This document shows positions 17,965 through 26,177 of a DNA stretch of 64,000 nt, piece by piece (position 1 is the stretch's first letter; each line of letters opens with the position of its first letter). The notes under the pieces were generated by a model. It was not told where the DNA came from and ran no database searches. It was given only the letters and a program-made list of their open reading frames with translations. This DNA is from Streptomyces sp. NBC_00273. GTDB taxonomy: Bacteria; Actinomycetota; Actinomycetes; Streptomycetales; Streptomycetaceae. The translations under genes and the position numbers were made by a program. The stretch is taken from positions 4,092,001 through 4,156,000 of the forward strand of contig NZ_CP108067.1 in NCBI RefSeq assembly GCF_036178145.1. Direction: 5' to 3'.

Positions 17965-18822
17965 TCACTTGGAGATGCCGAAGACGACGTTCCCGTTGAT
18001 GGCGGTTCCGTACAGGTTGGTGGTGACCGAGTCGCCTCGGCCTGCGGCGGCCGCCGTAGAAGCGGAATCCGAACCGGAGGGAGGGGTGACGTCCTCGTGG
18101 GACCCAGAACCGCTGTTGTTGTCAGGTCCAGAACCAGAACCGGAACCAGAGTCGGAATCGACACCGGTACTGGAGCTGGAACGGGAACCGGAACCGGAAC
18201 CGGAACCGGAATCACTGAGGTCCAGGGCGTGGACGTCGTACCCCGACACCCACAGCCAGGCCCGGCCCCGGTACTCCTTCTTCTCGACGACGACCTCGCG
18301 GAACTCCTCCGGCCGGAAGTTGGTGTACCCCTGGGCGACGAGCTCGGTGAAGACCGGCGCGGTCAGCGCGACGGCGAGCGCGGCGTCCGGAGCCGCGGCG
18401 AGGGCCCGGCGCAGGGGATCGCTCTCCAGGATCCGCGAAACCTCGACGGGGCCGGGGCCCACGAAGCCGTTGGGGGCCTCGGACGCCGGACCGAAGTGCA
18501 CGGCGGCACGCAGTGCGACCCGCGCGCCGGGCACCCGGTCGCGGTTGTGGGCCCGCAGCCCTGCGTCCAGCCGGCGCATGAACGGCTCGACGAGCGCCTG
18601 CTCGTCGGAACCGGCCGGGAGCACGGCGAACTCGGAATCCCCGGCTGACTGCCGTACCCAGGAGGCCCGGTCGAGCCCGGCCGCCTCGGCGGCCTCCGAG
18701 AGGAGCCGGGGCAACACTGTCTGGATCTCGCGCTGTCGCGCGGTGTCCGCGCTGCCGTAACCTCGCGCGTCGACGGCGAGCAGGAGCCGCCTGTCGAACA
18801 CACCCATCGCACCTACGGACAT
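17965..18822 (-). CDS. Class III nucleotidyl cyclase-like protein with C-terminal homotypic motif
   Basis: 285 residues; ATG preceded by GAGGAGG at ideal spacing. The cyclase homology domain spans about 7-200. Two metal-binding aspartates are kept (D18 in LLLAVDARGYG, D62 in QSAGD), and Arg is kept at the transition-state position (R130). Q58 replaces the purine-selecting Lys/Glu, and Val126 replaces the conserved Asn. So it may use another base, or be a non-catalytic sensor. Residues about 213-264 are a Ser/Gly/Asp linker encoded by GGAACC-type hexamer repeats. The last 17 residues contain N269-x-Y271-G272-x4-G277-x3-F281-G282-I283, matching the adjacent ATPase. First gene of the minus-strand operon. 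Confidence 0.66.
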   Translation of the reverse strand: MSVGAMGVFDRRLLLAVDARGYGSADTARQREIQTVLPRLLSEAAEAAGLDRASWVRQSAGDSEFAVLPAGSDEQALVEPFMRRLDAGLRAHNRDRVPGARVALRAAVHFGPASEAPNGFVGPGPVEVSRILESDPLRRALAAAPDAALAVALTAPVFTELVAQGYTNFRPEEFREVVVEKKEYRGRAWLWVSGYDVHALDLSDSGSGSGSGSRSSSSTGVDSDSGSGSGSGPDNNSGSGSHEDVTPPSGSDSASTAAAAGRGDSVTTNLYGTAINGNVVFGISK

Positions 18823-19108
18823 CGCGTCCTCCTCGTCCGTGCCATCGGGAAGGACAGCATGCCGCACCTCCAACTCACTCGCGAACCAAGAGAGTTACGC
18901 GATACAGGGCGATGCGGCATGCCGCTCCCGGACCATTGCCCACCCCCCTGGAGCGCCGGTCACCCTGCCAGTCGTACACCGAAACCGGCCACTCGCACCC
19001 CGTCGAAATACGGGATCTGGCGTAGTCGCCCGATCCCGTAGAAGTGCCTGGTCCGCCCAGCGGGCCGGCGGCTCAATGGAAGTCCACCCGAGCCGCGTTG
19101 GAGGTTCC
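18823..19108. promoter_or_regulatory. Divergent promoter of cyclase-like and Pycsar-effector-like genes, with dyads
   Basis: This 286-bp region holds no gene. GCATGCCGCA (18857-18866) is inverted as TGCGGCATGC (18913-18922), the latter inside a perfect 12-bp palindrome GCGGCATGCCGC (18914-18925). TACGGGATC (19009-19017) is inverted as GATCCCGTA (19032-19040). These are candidate operators, possibly for the nearby Crp/Fnr-type regulator, although none is a classical TGTGA-N6-TCACA site. Confidence 0.5.
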
Positions 19109-19648
19109 GTGACATCCACCCCGCCCACCGCACGCACGGCGGCGCCCGCCCCCGCCGAGGGCGCGCCCGGCCCCGCCTCGCGCACGATGCTGACCGTCCT
19201 GCAGACCACGCACCAGCACGCCGACGCCAAGGCCGGCATCCTCTCCGCCGTGCAGGCCGCACTCGTGGGGACGGCAGGCTCGTGGAGCGAGGCGGCGCTC
19301 GACGGCTGGCGGCGCGGCGGCCTGCTCGGCACCCTGGCGGGGGTGCTGCTGGCCCTCTTCGCCTGCGGTCTCTTCGGCGGCGCGGCCTCGCTCGCGCTGG
19401 CCCTCCGGCCGCGCATCTGGCGGCCCACCGGCCCCAACGACTACAGCTTCGTCCGGCTGGCCGCCGCCTCGGACCCGTCCCCGTCCCCCACCACCGCCGA
19501 GGACGAGCGGCAGTTGCACGCGATGATCCGCTTCCTCTCCGACGTGGCCTTGCGGAAGTACCGCTGCGTCACCGCCGCCGTGGTGTGCACCGCGGTGATG
19601 GGCACCACCGCCGGCCTCTGCCTGCTGTTACGGCCGCTGCTCGGCTGA
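19109..19648 (+). CDS. Pycsar effector-like (PycTM) membrane protein
   Basis: 179 residues from GTG (TTGGAGG 5 nt upstream). After an Ala/Pro-rich start comes the family pattern: helix TTHQHADAKAGILSAVQAAL (about 33-52), a transmembrane segment about 72-99 ending LALALRPRIWRP, NDYSFVRLA (about 110-118), a long helix LSDVALRKYRCV (about 143-154) and a last membrane segment (155-174). This matches the PycTM/DUF5706 effector of Pycsar antiphage systems, in which a pyrimidine cyclic nucleotide triggers membrane damage. It is divergent from the cyclase-like gene. Codon 174 is TTA (19628-19630). The 3' end overlaps the Crp/Fnr gene by 21 bp, tail to tail. Confidence 0.75.
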   Translation: MTSTPPTARTAAPAPAEGAPGPASRTMLTVLQTTHQHADAKAGILSAVQAALVGTAGSWSEAALDGWRRGGLLGTLAGVLLALFACGLFGGAASLALALRPRIWRPTGPNDYSFVRLAAASDPSPSPTTAEDERQLHAMIRFLSDVALRKYRCVTAAVVCTAVMGTTAGLCLLLRPLLG

Positions 19649-20380
19649 CCCCCGGGGCCGGCGCGGGGCGGGCGGCGCCACGGGCTCGGCAAGTTCGGCC
19701 ACCCGGGCGAGCCGGGGCAGGTCGTGCACCGTGGTCGTCCGGTATCCGGTCCCGAGCAGCCCCTCGTCCCGCAGCTCGCGCAGCCCCTTGTGCACGGTGG
19801 TCTCCGCGGCGCCGGTGAGCGCGGCGAGTTCGGGCTGGGTGAGCTGGAAGCCGATCACATGGCCACCACCCGCCTCGGGCCGCCCGTACGCCACGGCGAG
19901 CTCCACCAGGAGCCGCGCGAGGCGCACCTTGACCGGATACCCGCGGAACTCCAGCCGCCGCCGGTTGGCCCAGCGCAGCCGGTCGGCCACGATCCGGGTC
20001 AGCGCCATCGCCACCTCGGGCCGCCGCAGCATGAGCCCGTGCAGGGCCCCGGGCCCGATCACCCGCGCCCGCAACGACCCGCAGGCCACCACCCCGGCCG
20101 ACCGCGGCGCACCGTCGAGGGCGGCCATCTCGCCCACGCTGTCCCCGCCGACCCGAACGGCGAGCAGCGACTCCTGCCCGTTCTCGACGGTCGCGGTGAC
20201 CTTGGCGAACCCGCTGAGAATCACGTACAGGTGCCGATCGGTGGCGCCCTCGCTGAGCAGCACGCCGCCGGAGCCGAGCGTCAACTCCGAACCCAGCCCG
20301 AGCAGTTCCGCCCGCGCGGGGGCGGACAACACCCCGAGCAGGCTCCGACCCGGCCATTCCCACTGCTCACCCGGCCCCAC
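19628..20380 (-). CDS. Crp/Fnr-family regulator with intact cNMP-binding pocket
   Basis: 250 residues from GTG at 20380 (GGAGGG 5 nt upstream). The cyclic-nucleotide-binding domain (about 15-130) keeps the phosphate-binding cassette GEMAALDGAPRSAGV (G83, E84, R93, S94), so cNMP binding is plausible. After a dimer helix, the winged HTH is LTQPELAALTGAAETTVHKGLREL (about 185-208). It lacks the Cys ligands of Fnr. Its TAA stop is the exact complement of the TTA codon in the convergent PycTM-like gene. Being next to a cyclase-like protein, it may read out the same messenger; that is inference. It is not the only Crp-type protein expected in the genome. Confidence 0.82.
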   Translation of the reverse strand: MGPGEQWEWPGRSLLGVLSAPARAELLGLGSELTLGSGGVLLSEGATDRHLYVILSGFAKVTATVENGQESLLAVRVGGDSVGEMAALDGAPRSAGVVACGSLRARVIGPGALHGLMLRRPEVAMALTRIVADRLRWANRRRLEFRGYPVKVRLARLLVELAVAYGRPEAGGGHVIGFQLTQPELAALTGAAETTVHKGLRELRDEGLLGTGYRTTTVHDLPRLARVAELAEPVAPPAPRRPRGSAEQRP

Positions 20381-20512
20381 GCCCACCCTCCGCCCGCCGC
20401 ACCCACGTCCCGCGCCAGCCCAGGCTAGGCCCTCCCCCACCGAATGCGCCCACGCGCGCACGCAAGCCCACCTCACGAAGAACCCCGCCCGGCACCACCC
20501 CCGCCCGGGCGG

Positions 20513-20761
20513 TCAGTAGTGGTACCGAGCCGCGAGGACGACGATCTGCTGGTCCGTCACCAGGTGGACGAGGCGGTGCTCGTCATCGATCCGGCGCGAC
20601 CACACCCCGGGCTCCGGCTTGCCGATGCCGCTGACGGGGTCACGCCTGACGTCCTCGATGAACTCGTTGATCCTCGCGATCACCTTGCGGTCGCTCTTGA
20701 GCCAGGACGTGCAGCCCTCCCGACCCCGGCCCTCGAAAGGAGCCTCACGCAGCACCCGCAC
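20513..20761 (-). pseudogene. Decayed YoeB-type toxin gene
   Basis: 82 codons of Txe/YoeB family: SDRKVIARINEFIEDVRRDP, then GIGKPEP, then VWSRRIDDEHRLVHLV and the terminal RYHY with the catalytic His-Tyr. About eight residues normally between GKPEP and the Trp-Ser-Arg-Arg motif are missing in frame. In the N-terminal beta strand, the usual Trp and Tyr positions are Arg and Cys. Its antitoxin partner is truncated. The frame is open, so some product may be made, but loss of function is likely. Confidence 0.65.
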
Positions 20762-20882
20762 CCGCGTCCGCAGAGTCGGGATCGATCAACTCGCGCTCCG
20801 ACACGTTGACGTTGGCCAGGGCGTTCTCATGCGCCTTGAGCAACCGGCGCGCGTGGGACACCGGTCCACTGCTTACGAGCCC
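20745..20882 (-). pseudogene. YefM/Phd-type antitoxin remnant
   Basis: Only the C-terminal third survives: VSSGPVSHARRLLKAHENALA and ERELIDPD, the usual YefM tail that wraps the toxin. It ends in a TGA at 20745 and overlaps the yoeB start by 17 bp, the normal order of such operons. Upstream sequence is unrelated and contains the duplicated ychF terminator, so the DNA-binding half is gone. Confidence 0.6.
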
Positions 20883-20911
20883 TGATTGCCGCTGACCCCA
20901 CGTCAGGACAT

Positions 20912-21040
20912 CCAGCACCCCTCCAGCACGGTCATGACGAAGGGGGTCGGACTCGACCGAGCCCGACCCCTTCTGACGTGCACGTTTGACCCAGCACCTA
21001 GCATGCAGCAAGCGTACGGCTACACATTGAAGCGGCACTC
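20912..21040. repeat. Left direct repeat: degenerate copy of ychF 3' end and terminator
   Basis: On the minus strand, codons for V-E-C-R-F-N-V-stop (stop at 21020-21022) are followed by a GGGGTCGG...CCCGACCCC hairpin and CCAGCACGG words. This aligns without gaps, at a constant offset of 1,498 bp, to the true ychF terminus at 22411-22538, where the end is V-E-F-R-F-N-V-stop. Central positions have drifted. Confidence 0.65.
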
Positions 21041-21145
21041 CACCACAACCACTCTGACCTGCGAATATGTGGGCACACCCCAGCACGGGAATCCCACGCC
21101 AAGGACGCTACACAACGCCTGCGAGCTCCGGTGCGCGTTTCCGAC

Positions 21146-21562
21146 TCAATCGACTGTGCCCGGCTCCACGACCCACTCGGCTTGCAGACCGCTCACCGAA
21201 GCAATCATGTCGAAGTCGCCGTCGTAGTGCAGGACCGTGGCCCGATGTCGCTCAGCGGTTGCCGCGATGAGGACGTCAGCCAGCGACAGCGCCCGGTGAA
21301 AGCCGGCATTCAAGGCCAGGGCCTGGATCTCGAGCGCCCGCTCGAACTCTTCGTCGTTGCAGGGCAGGTAGTCGAACCCACGAAGCAGGGTGCGCAGCCG
21401 TAGCGCCTCGGGCCTTCCGCGTGCCGAGTACAGAACCTCGTACTCGGTCGGGGCGCACACCGCCAGGAGCCCATCGCGGTCCAGGGCGTCCAGCCGCGCC
21501 CGCACCCCCGGTTTGCCCAGGCGGGCCAGCGCGGACTTGTCGATCAGGTAGCGCCCCTTCAC
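21146..21562 (-). CDS. PIN-domain toxin (VapC type)
   Basis: 138 residues with the PIN active site: D8 (YLIDKSAL), E40/E42 (PTEYEVL), D96 (SLADVLIAATAE) and D114-D118 (HYDGDFDMIA). VapC toxins are Mg-dependent RNases, typically cutting tRNA or rRNA. The GTG start overlaps the VapB stop by GTGA, giving translational coupling. All acidic residues are present, so it looks active. It lies inside the 1.5-kb segment bounded by the ychF repeats. Confidence 0.88.
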   Translation of the reverse strand: MKGRYLIDKSALARLGKPGVRARLDALDRDGLLAVCAPTEYEVLYSARGRPEALRLRTLLRGFDYLPCNDEEFERALEIQALALNAGFHRALSLADVLIAATAERHRATVLHYDGDFDMIASVSGLQAEWVVEPGTVD

Positions 21563-21810
21563 GCTACCGAGGCCCCACCTTCGCGCTTCAGGGAGCCGTC
21601 CGGATTCCGCGGCCCCGTCTGCGAGCGGATCTCCGCGAACACGTCATCGAACTCACCGTCATCCATGGCGTCGAACAGCTCCCGGCGCAGCCGTAGCTTC
21701 ACACCCTCCTCCATGGCCGCCCGCACTGCGGCGGCCTTGGTCTTCACGCCATACACCCGCATCGCCTGCTCGACGATCTCCTCGTCCAGATCGATCACGG
21801 TCCTGGCCAT
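21559..21810 (-). CDS. VapB-type antitoxin
   Basis: 83 residues. The N-terminal ribbon-helix-helix is MARTVIDLDEEIVEQAMRVYG-like (R3-V5-D7 strand, then KTKAAAVRAAMEEGVK helix). The C-terminal toxin-binding part contains FDAMDDGEFDDVFAEIRS. ATG at 21810 has GAAGGGA 7 nt upstream; a longer reading frame lacks an RBS. It is translated before and coupled to the PIN toxin and should autorepress the pair. Confidence 0.86.
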   Translation of the reverse strand: MARTVIDLDEEIVEQAMRVYGVKTKAAAVRAAMEEGVKLRLRRELFDAMDDGEFDDVFAEIRSQTGPRNPDGSLKREGGASVA

Positions 21811-21981
21811 CAGTAATCCCTTCACAGCCCGACGACACAACAACGATATCAATCGAGTCGCAAAAATGACATCAAAATGCTGAGGTGTACCGAGGCCGCC
21901 CTGCTGCGGACGGTGACGCGCCCCGGCCGGTAGACCACCAGCCGGACCGTTCGACTTGCGGCTGGGCGCCTCACCACCGAG

Positions 21982-22318
21982 CTAAAGGTCCACCTGCTGA
22001 TCGACTGCTGCTTCGTAGAAGGCGTCCGCGAGAGCGCGGATGATCGAGTTGATGGCTGGCCCGTCGGTGAAGAAGTAGTCGGCCATCGTGTTGTGGGCGT
22101 CCTGGTTGTCTGCGACCGCCTCCGTAACGGCGGCTTGGAAGTCCGGTGACGCACTTCGGATCCTTCTTCGTACCCGTGCCGGCGGCGCTGATGCCCCTCA
22201 GTTGCCCGTCGCCCACGAGTGAGATGTCGACCGGGATCGCCTTGCTTTGCTCTCACGAGAATCGTCTGGCAGTGCCGATCACTTTGAACCAGCAGTCACC
22301 GTCCCGCGGTTCAGCCAC
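21982..22318 (-). pseudogene. Remnant gene with in-frame stop and frameshift
   Basis: Protein-like sequence is seen in three blocks: AEPRDGDCWFKVIGTARRFS (from GTG 22318), an in-frame TGA at 22253-22255, then SKAIPVDISLVGDGQLRGIS... KKDPKCVTG. A one-base frameshift near 22145 leads to DFQAAVTEAVADNQDAHNTM and IIRALADAFYEAAVDQQVDL before TAG at 21982. Codon bias is that of a once-coding gene. The family is not recognised; DGDCWFKV and KCVTG resemble small secreted or lipoprotein families. Confidence 0.5.
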
Positions 22319-22410
22319 TCACCGAAGTGGAGGCCCATCCACGTCCCAGCGCAATCCCAGCACGGTAGGGGTGATCAGGGGTGATGACAGGTGACGAGGG
22401 GTCAGCCATC

Positions 22411-23606
<1,196 letters not shown>

Positions 23607-23741
23607 GTTGGCGACTTCCCGTAGCTGGAGGGGGCGGCGGCCCGGGAGTGGGCCACCGGACAGTTTACTTTCCGATGAGTGGCGGTGGATGTACGCGTGT
23701 CCGGGGCCCGATCCGGCCCGCTCCCCGCCTACTTTGGTGGG

Positions 23742-24263
23742 GTGGAGCAATACAGGACGCGATCGGCCCCTCACCAGCAGCGACCGCCGGCCCAGCGCCA
23801 GGGGCCCCGGCCCGCCGCGGTGCCCGCCCAGGCCGGTGGCGGTCCGCGACGTTCCGCGCTCGCGCGGCGGATGCCCCGGCCCCGGCTGACCGGGCTCGGC
23901 GGCGGCCTGTTCGCGTGCGCCGCCATGGTGCTGGTGGGCGGGATCTGCTGGCTGCTGTTCGGTTCCTCGCTCTTCGTCTACGGGCTGCTCTTCCTGCCCG
24001 TAGCGGCCGCCACCGCGCTCTGGGTACGGCCCGCCGACCTGATCACCGCACCGATCGCCGTGCCCATCGCCTTCGCCGCCGGAGTGTGGCCCATCTCGGG
24101 CGGCTCCGGCGGCCTCGGCGGGCAGCTCATGGGGCTGGTGTCCGCGCTGTCCCTGCACGCCGGCTGGCTGTACGCCGGGACGCTGGTCGCCGCGCTGATC
24201 GCCGTCGTGCGCAAGGCCGTGCTGATCGGCAGGCGGCGGATGCCCCGCCGCCTCACCCAGTGA
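23742..24263 (+). CDS. DUF6542-like membrane protein
   Basis: 173 residues from GTG 23742 ([12 protein letters not shown]). About 50 basic, Gln/Pro-rich cytoplasmic residues are followed by four hydrophobic segments (about 51-72, 76-92, 96-112, 128-155) and a basic tail. This resembles the Streptomyces DUF6542 family beside ychF/ppgK. Divergent from ychF. No enzymatic motif is visible. Confidence 0.7.
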   Translation: MEQYRTRSAPHQQRPPAQRQGPRPAAVPAQAGGGPRRSALARRMPRPRLTGLGGGLFACAAMVLVGGICWLLFGSSLFVYGLLFLPVAAATALWVRPADLITAPIAVPIAFAAGVWPISGGSGGLGGQLMGLVSALSLHAGWLYAGTLVAALIAVVRKAVLIGRRRMPRRLTQ

Positions 24264-24272
24264 ACCGGCCCC

Positions 24273-25052
24273 CTACTTCTTCGCCGCCTTCGCTGCCTTC
24301 GCCCCTTTCGCTGCCTTCGCCGCCATCGCCGCTCCCACGATGCCCGCGTTGTTCTGCAGCTTCGCCGGGACGATCTCGGCCCGCACGCCCTCGATCAGCG
24401 GCAGGAACTTCTCCGGCTTGCGGCTGACTCCGCCACCGATGATGAAGAGGTCCGGCGAGAACAGCATCTCCACGTGCTGGAGGTACCTCTGCACGCGGTG
24501 CGCCCAGCGCTCCCACGTGAGGTCGTGGTCCTCCTTCGCCTTCACCGACGCCCGCGTCTCCGCGTCGTGGCCCTTCAGCTCCAGGTGTCCGAGCTCCGAG
24601 TTCGCAACCAGCCGCCCGTCCGTGAACAGGGCGCTCCCGATGCCCGTCCCCAGGGTGAGCAGGAGGACGGTGCCGTCCCGCCCGCGCCCGGCCCCGTACG
24701 TCATCTCGGCGACGCCCGCCGCGTCCGCGTCGTTCAGCACCGTGACCGGCATTCCGCCCAGCTCGCGCGCGATCAGCGCCGCCGCGTCGACGCCGATCCA
24801 GGACTTGTCCATGTTGGCCGCCGAACGGATGACGCCGCCCGTGACCACGCCCGGGAAGGTGACTCCGAGCGGACCGTCCCACTCGAAGTGGCGCACCACC
24901 TCGCCGACGCATCCGGCCACCCCCTCGGGGGTGGCCGGATGCGGTGTCAGTACTTTGTGGCGCTCCTGAGCCAGGTCGCCGCGCTCCAGGTCCACGGGAG
25001 CGCCCTTGATCCCGGTTCCGCCGATGTCCACGCCGAAGATCTGCATGGACAT
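24273..25052 (-). CDS. ppgK: Polyphosphate glucokinase
   Basis: 259-residue ROK-family sugar kinase: phosphate loop DIGGTGIKG (about 9-17), NDADAAG with catalytic Asp (about 107-113), GTGIGSAL and ELGHLELKG. It phosphorylates glucose using polyphosphate or ATP; this is the actinobacterial PpgK type. The C-terminus is an Ala/Lys repeat tail ([16 protein letters not shown]). Two ATG codons (25052, 25046) are possible. It follows ispH on the same strand by 15 bp on the map, each gene read from the right. Confidence 0.92.
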   Translation of the reverse strand: MSMQIFGVDIGGTGIKGAPVDLERGDLAQERHKVLTPHPATPEGVAGCVGEVVRHFEWDGPLGVTFPGVVTGGVIRSAANMDKSWIGVDAAALIARELGGMPVTVLNDADAAGVAEMTYGAGRGRDGTVLLLTLGTGIGSALFTDGRLVANSELGHLELKGHDAETRASVKAKEDHDLTWERWAHRVQRYLQHVEMLFSPDLFIIGGGVSRKPEKFLPLIEGVRAEIVPAKLQNNAGIVGAAMAAKAAKGAKAAKAAKK

Positions 25053-25067
25053 ACCGTACGAAAGGAG

Positions 25068-26063
25068 TTACTTGTCGGCGACCAGTTCGGCGGCCTCGGC
25101 ACGCAGGTCGCGGCGGAGTTCCTTCGGCAGCGAGAATACGATCGACTCCTCGGCGGTCTTGACGATCTCCACGTCGGCGTAGCCGCGCACCGTCAGCCAC
25201 TCCAGGACCTCTTCGACGAGGACCTCCGGCACTGAGGCGCCCGAGGTGAGGCCGACCGTGGTGACGCCCTCCAGCCAGGCCTCGTCGATCTCGCTGGCGA
25301 AGTCGACGAGGTACGCGGCCTTGGCGCCGGCGTCCTTGGCGACCTCGACGAGCCGGATCGAGTTCGAGGAGTTCTTCGAACCGACCACGATGACCAGGTC
25401 GGAGTCGGCGCCCATCACCTTGACGGCGGCCTGCCGGTTCGAGGTGGCGTAGCAGATGTCGTCGCTCGGCGGCGAGACCAGCAGCGGGAACTTGGTCTTC
25501 AGCGCGTCGACCGTCTCCATCGTCTCGTCGACCGAGAGGGTGGTCTGGGAGAGCCATACGACCTTGGACTCGTCACGGACAGTGACCTTGTCCACGTCGT
25601 GCGGGCCGTCGACGATCGTGATGTGGTCCGGAGCCTCGCCGGAGGTGCCGATGACCTCCTCGTGGCCCTCGTGGCCGATGAGGAGGATGTCGAAGTCCTC
25701 GTTCGCGTACCGGATGGCTTCCTTGTGCACCTTGGTGACCAGCGGGCAGGTCGCGTCGATCGTCGCGAGCTTGCCGCGTGCCGCCTCCTCGTGCACCACC
25801 GGCGCCACGCCGTGCGCGGAGAACATCACGATGGAGCCCTCGGGCACCTCCTCCGTCCGCTCGACGAAGATGGCCCCCTTCTTCTCCAGGGTCTGGACGA
25901 CGTACTTGTTGTGCACGATCTCGTGGCGGACGTACACCGGCGCACCGTACTGCTCAAGGGCTTTCTCGACGGCGATCACGGCTCGGTCCACGCCCGCGCA
26001 GTAGCCGCGGGGCGCGGCGAGCAGGACACGGCGGGAAGCAGGAGCGGGGGCGGGAGCAGTCAT
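25068..26063 (-). CDS. ispH: 4-hydroxy-3-methylbut-2-enyl diphosphate reductase
   Basis: 331-residue IspH (LytB). The three Fe-S cysteines are visible: GYCAG (C22), DATCPLV and DDICYAT. Others are the substrate motif [11 protein letters not shown] and [15 protein letters not shown]. It makes IPP and DMAPP in the last step of the MEP isoprenoid pathway. ATG 26063 was chosen; an ATG three codons upstream gives MEHMTAP. Very long open frames extend upstream across xseA/xseB in antisense, but they are not coding. Confidence 0.95.
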   Translation of the reverse strand: MTAPAPAPASRRVLLAAPRGYCAGVDRAVIAVEKALEQYGAPVYVRHEIVHNKYVVQTLEKKGAIFVERTEEVPEGSIVMFSAHGVAPVVHEEAARGKLATIDATCPLVTKVHKEAIRYANEDFDILLIGHEGHEEVIGTSGEAPDHITIVDGPHDVDKVTVRDESKVVWLSQTTLSVDETMETVDALKTKFPLLVSPPSDDICYATSNRQAAVKVMGADSDLVIVVGSKNSSNSIRLVEVAKDAGAKAAYLVDFASEIDEAWLEGVTTVGLTSGASVPEVLVEEVLEWLTVRGYADVEIVKTAEESIVFSLPKELRRDLRAEAAELVADK

Positions 26064-26177
26064 GTGCTCCATCGTACGGGGGTCTCCAGGAGGCCGGGCG
26101 TCCCCCGTACGGCACACACTTGCCCGAAAGCCCTTGCCGCGCATACCGCGCACACCTGCCCCTACCCCGGAGGACGG

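Noticed and set aside
18823..19108. Longer N-terminus for the PycTM-like protein (ATG 19076 or further upstream)
   Set aside because: No RBS, and the extension would cover the dyad-rich promoter. GTG 19109 has a good RBS.
21849..22256. 135-codon open frame over the remnant gene
   Set aside because: Arg/Ser/Thr-rich composition shows the wrong frame. The protein-like sequence is in the broken frames described as a pseudogene.
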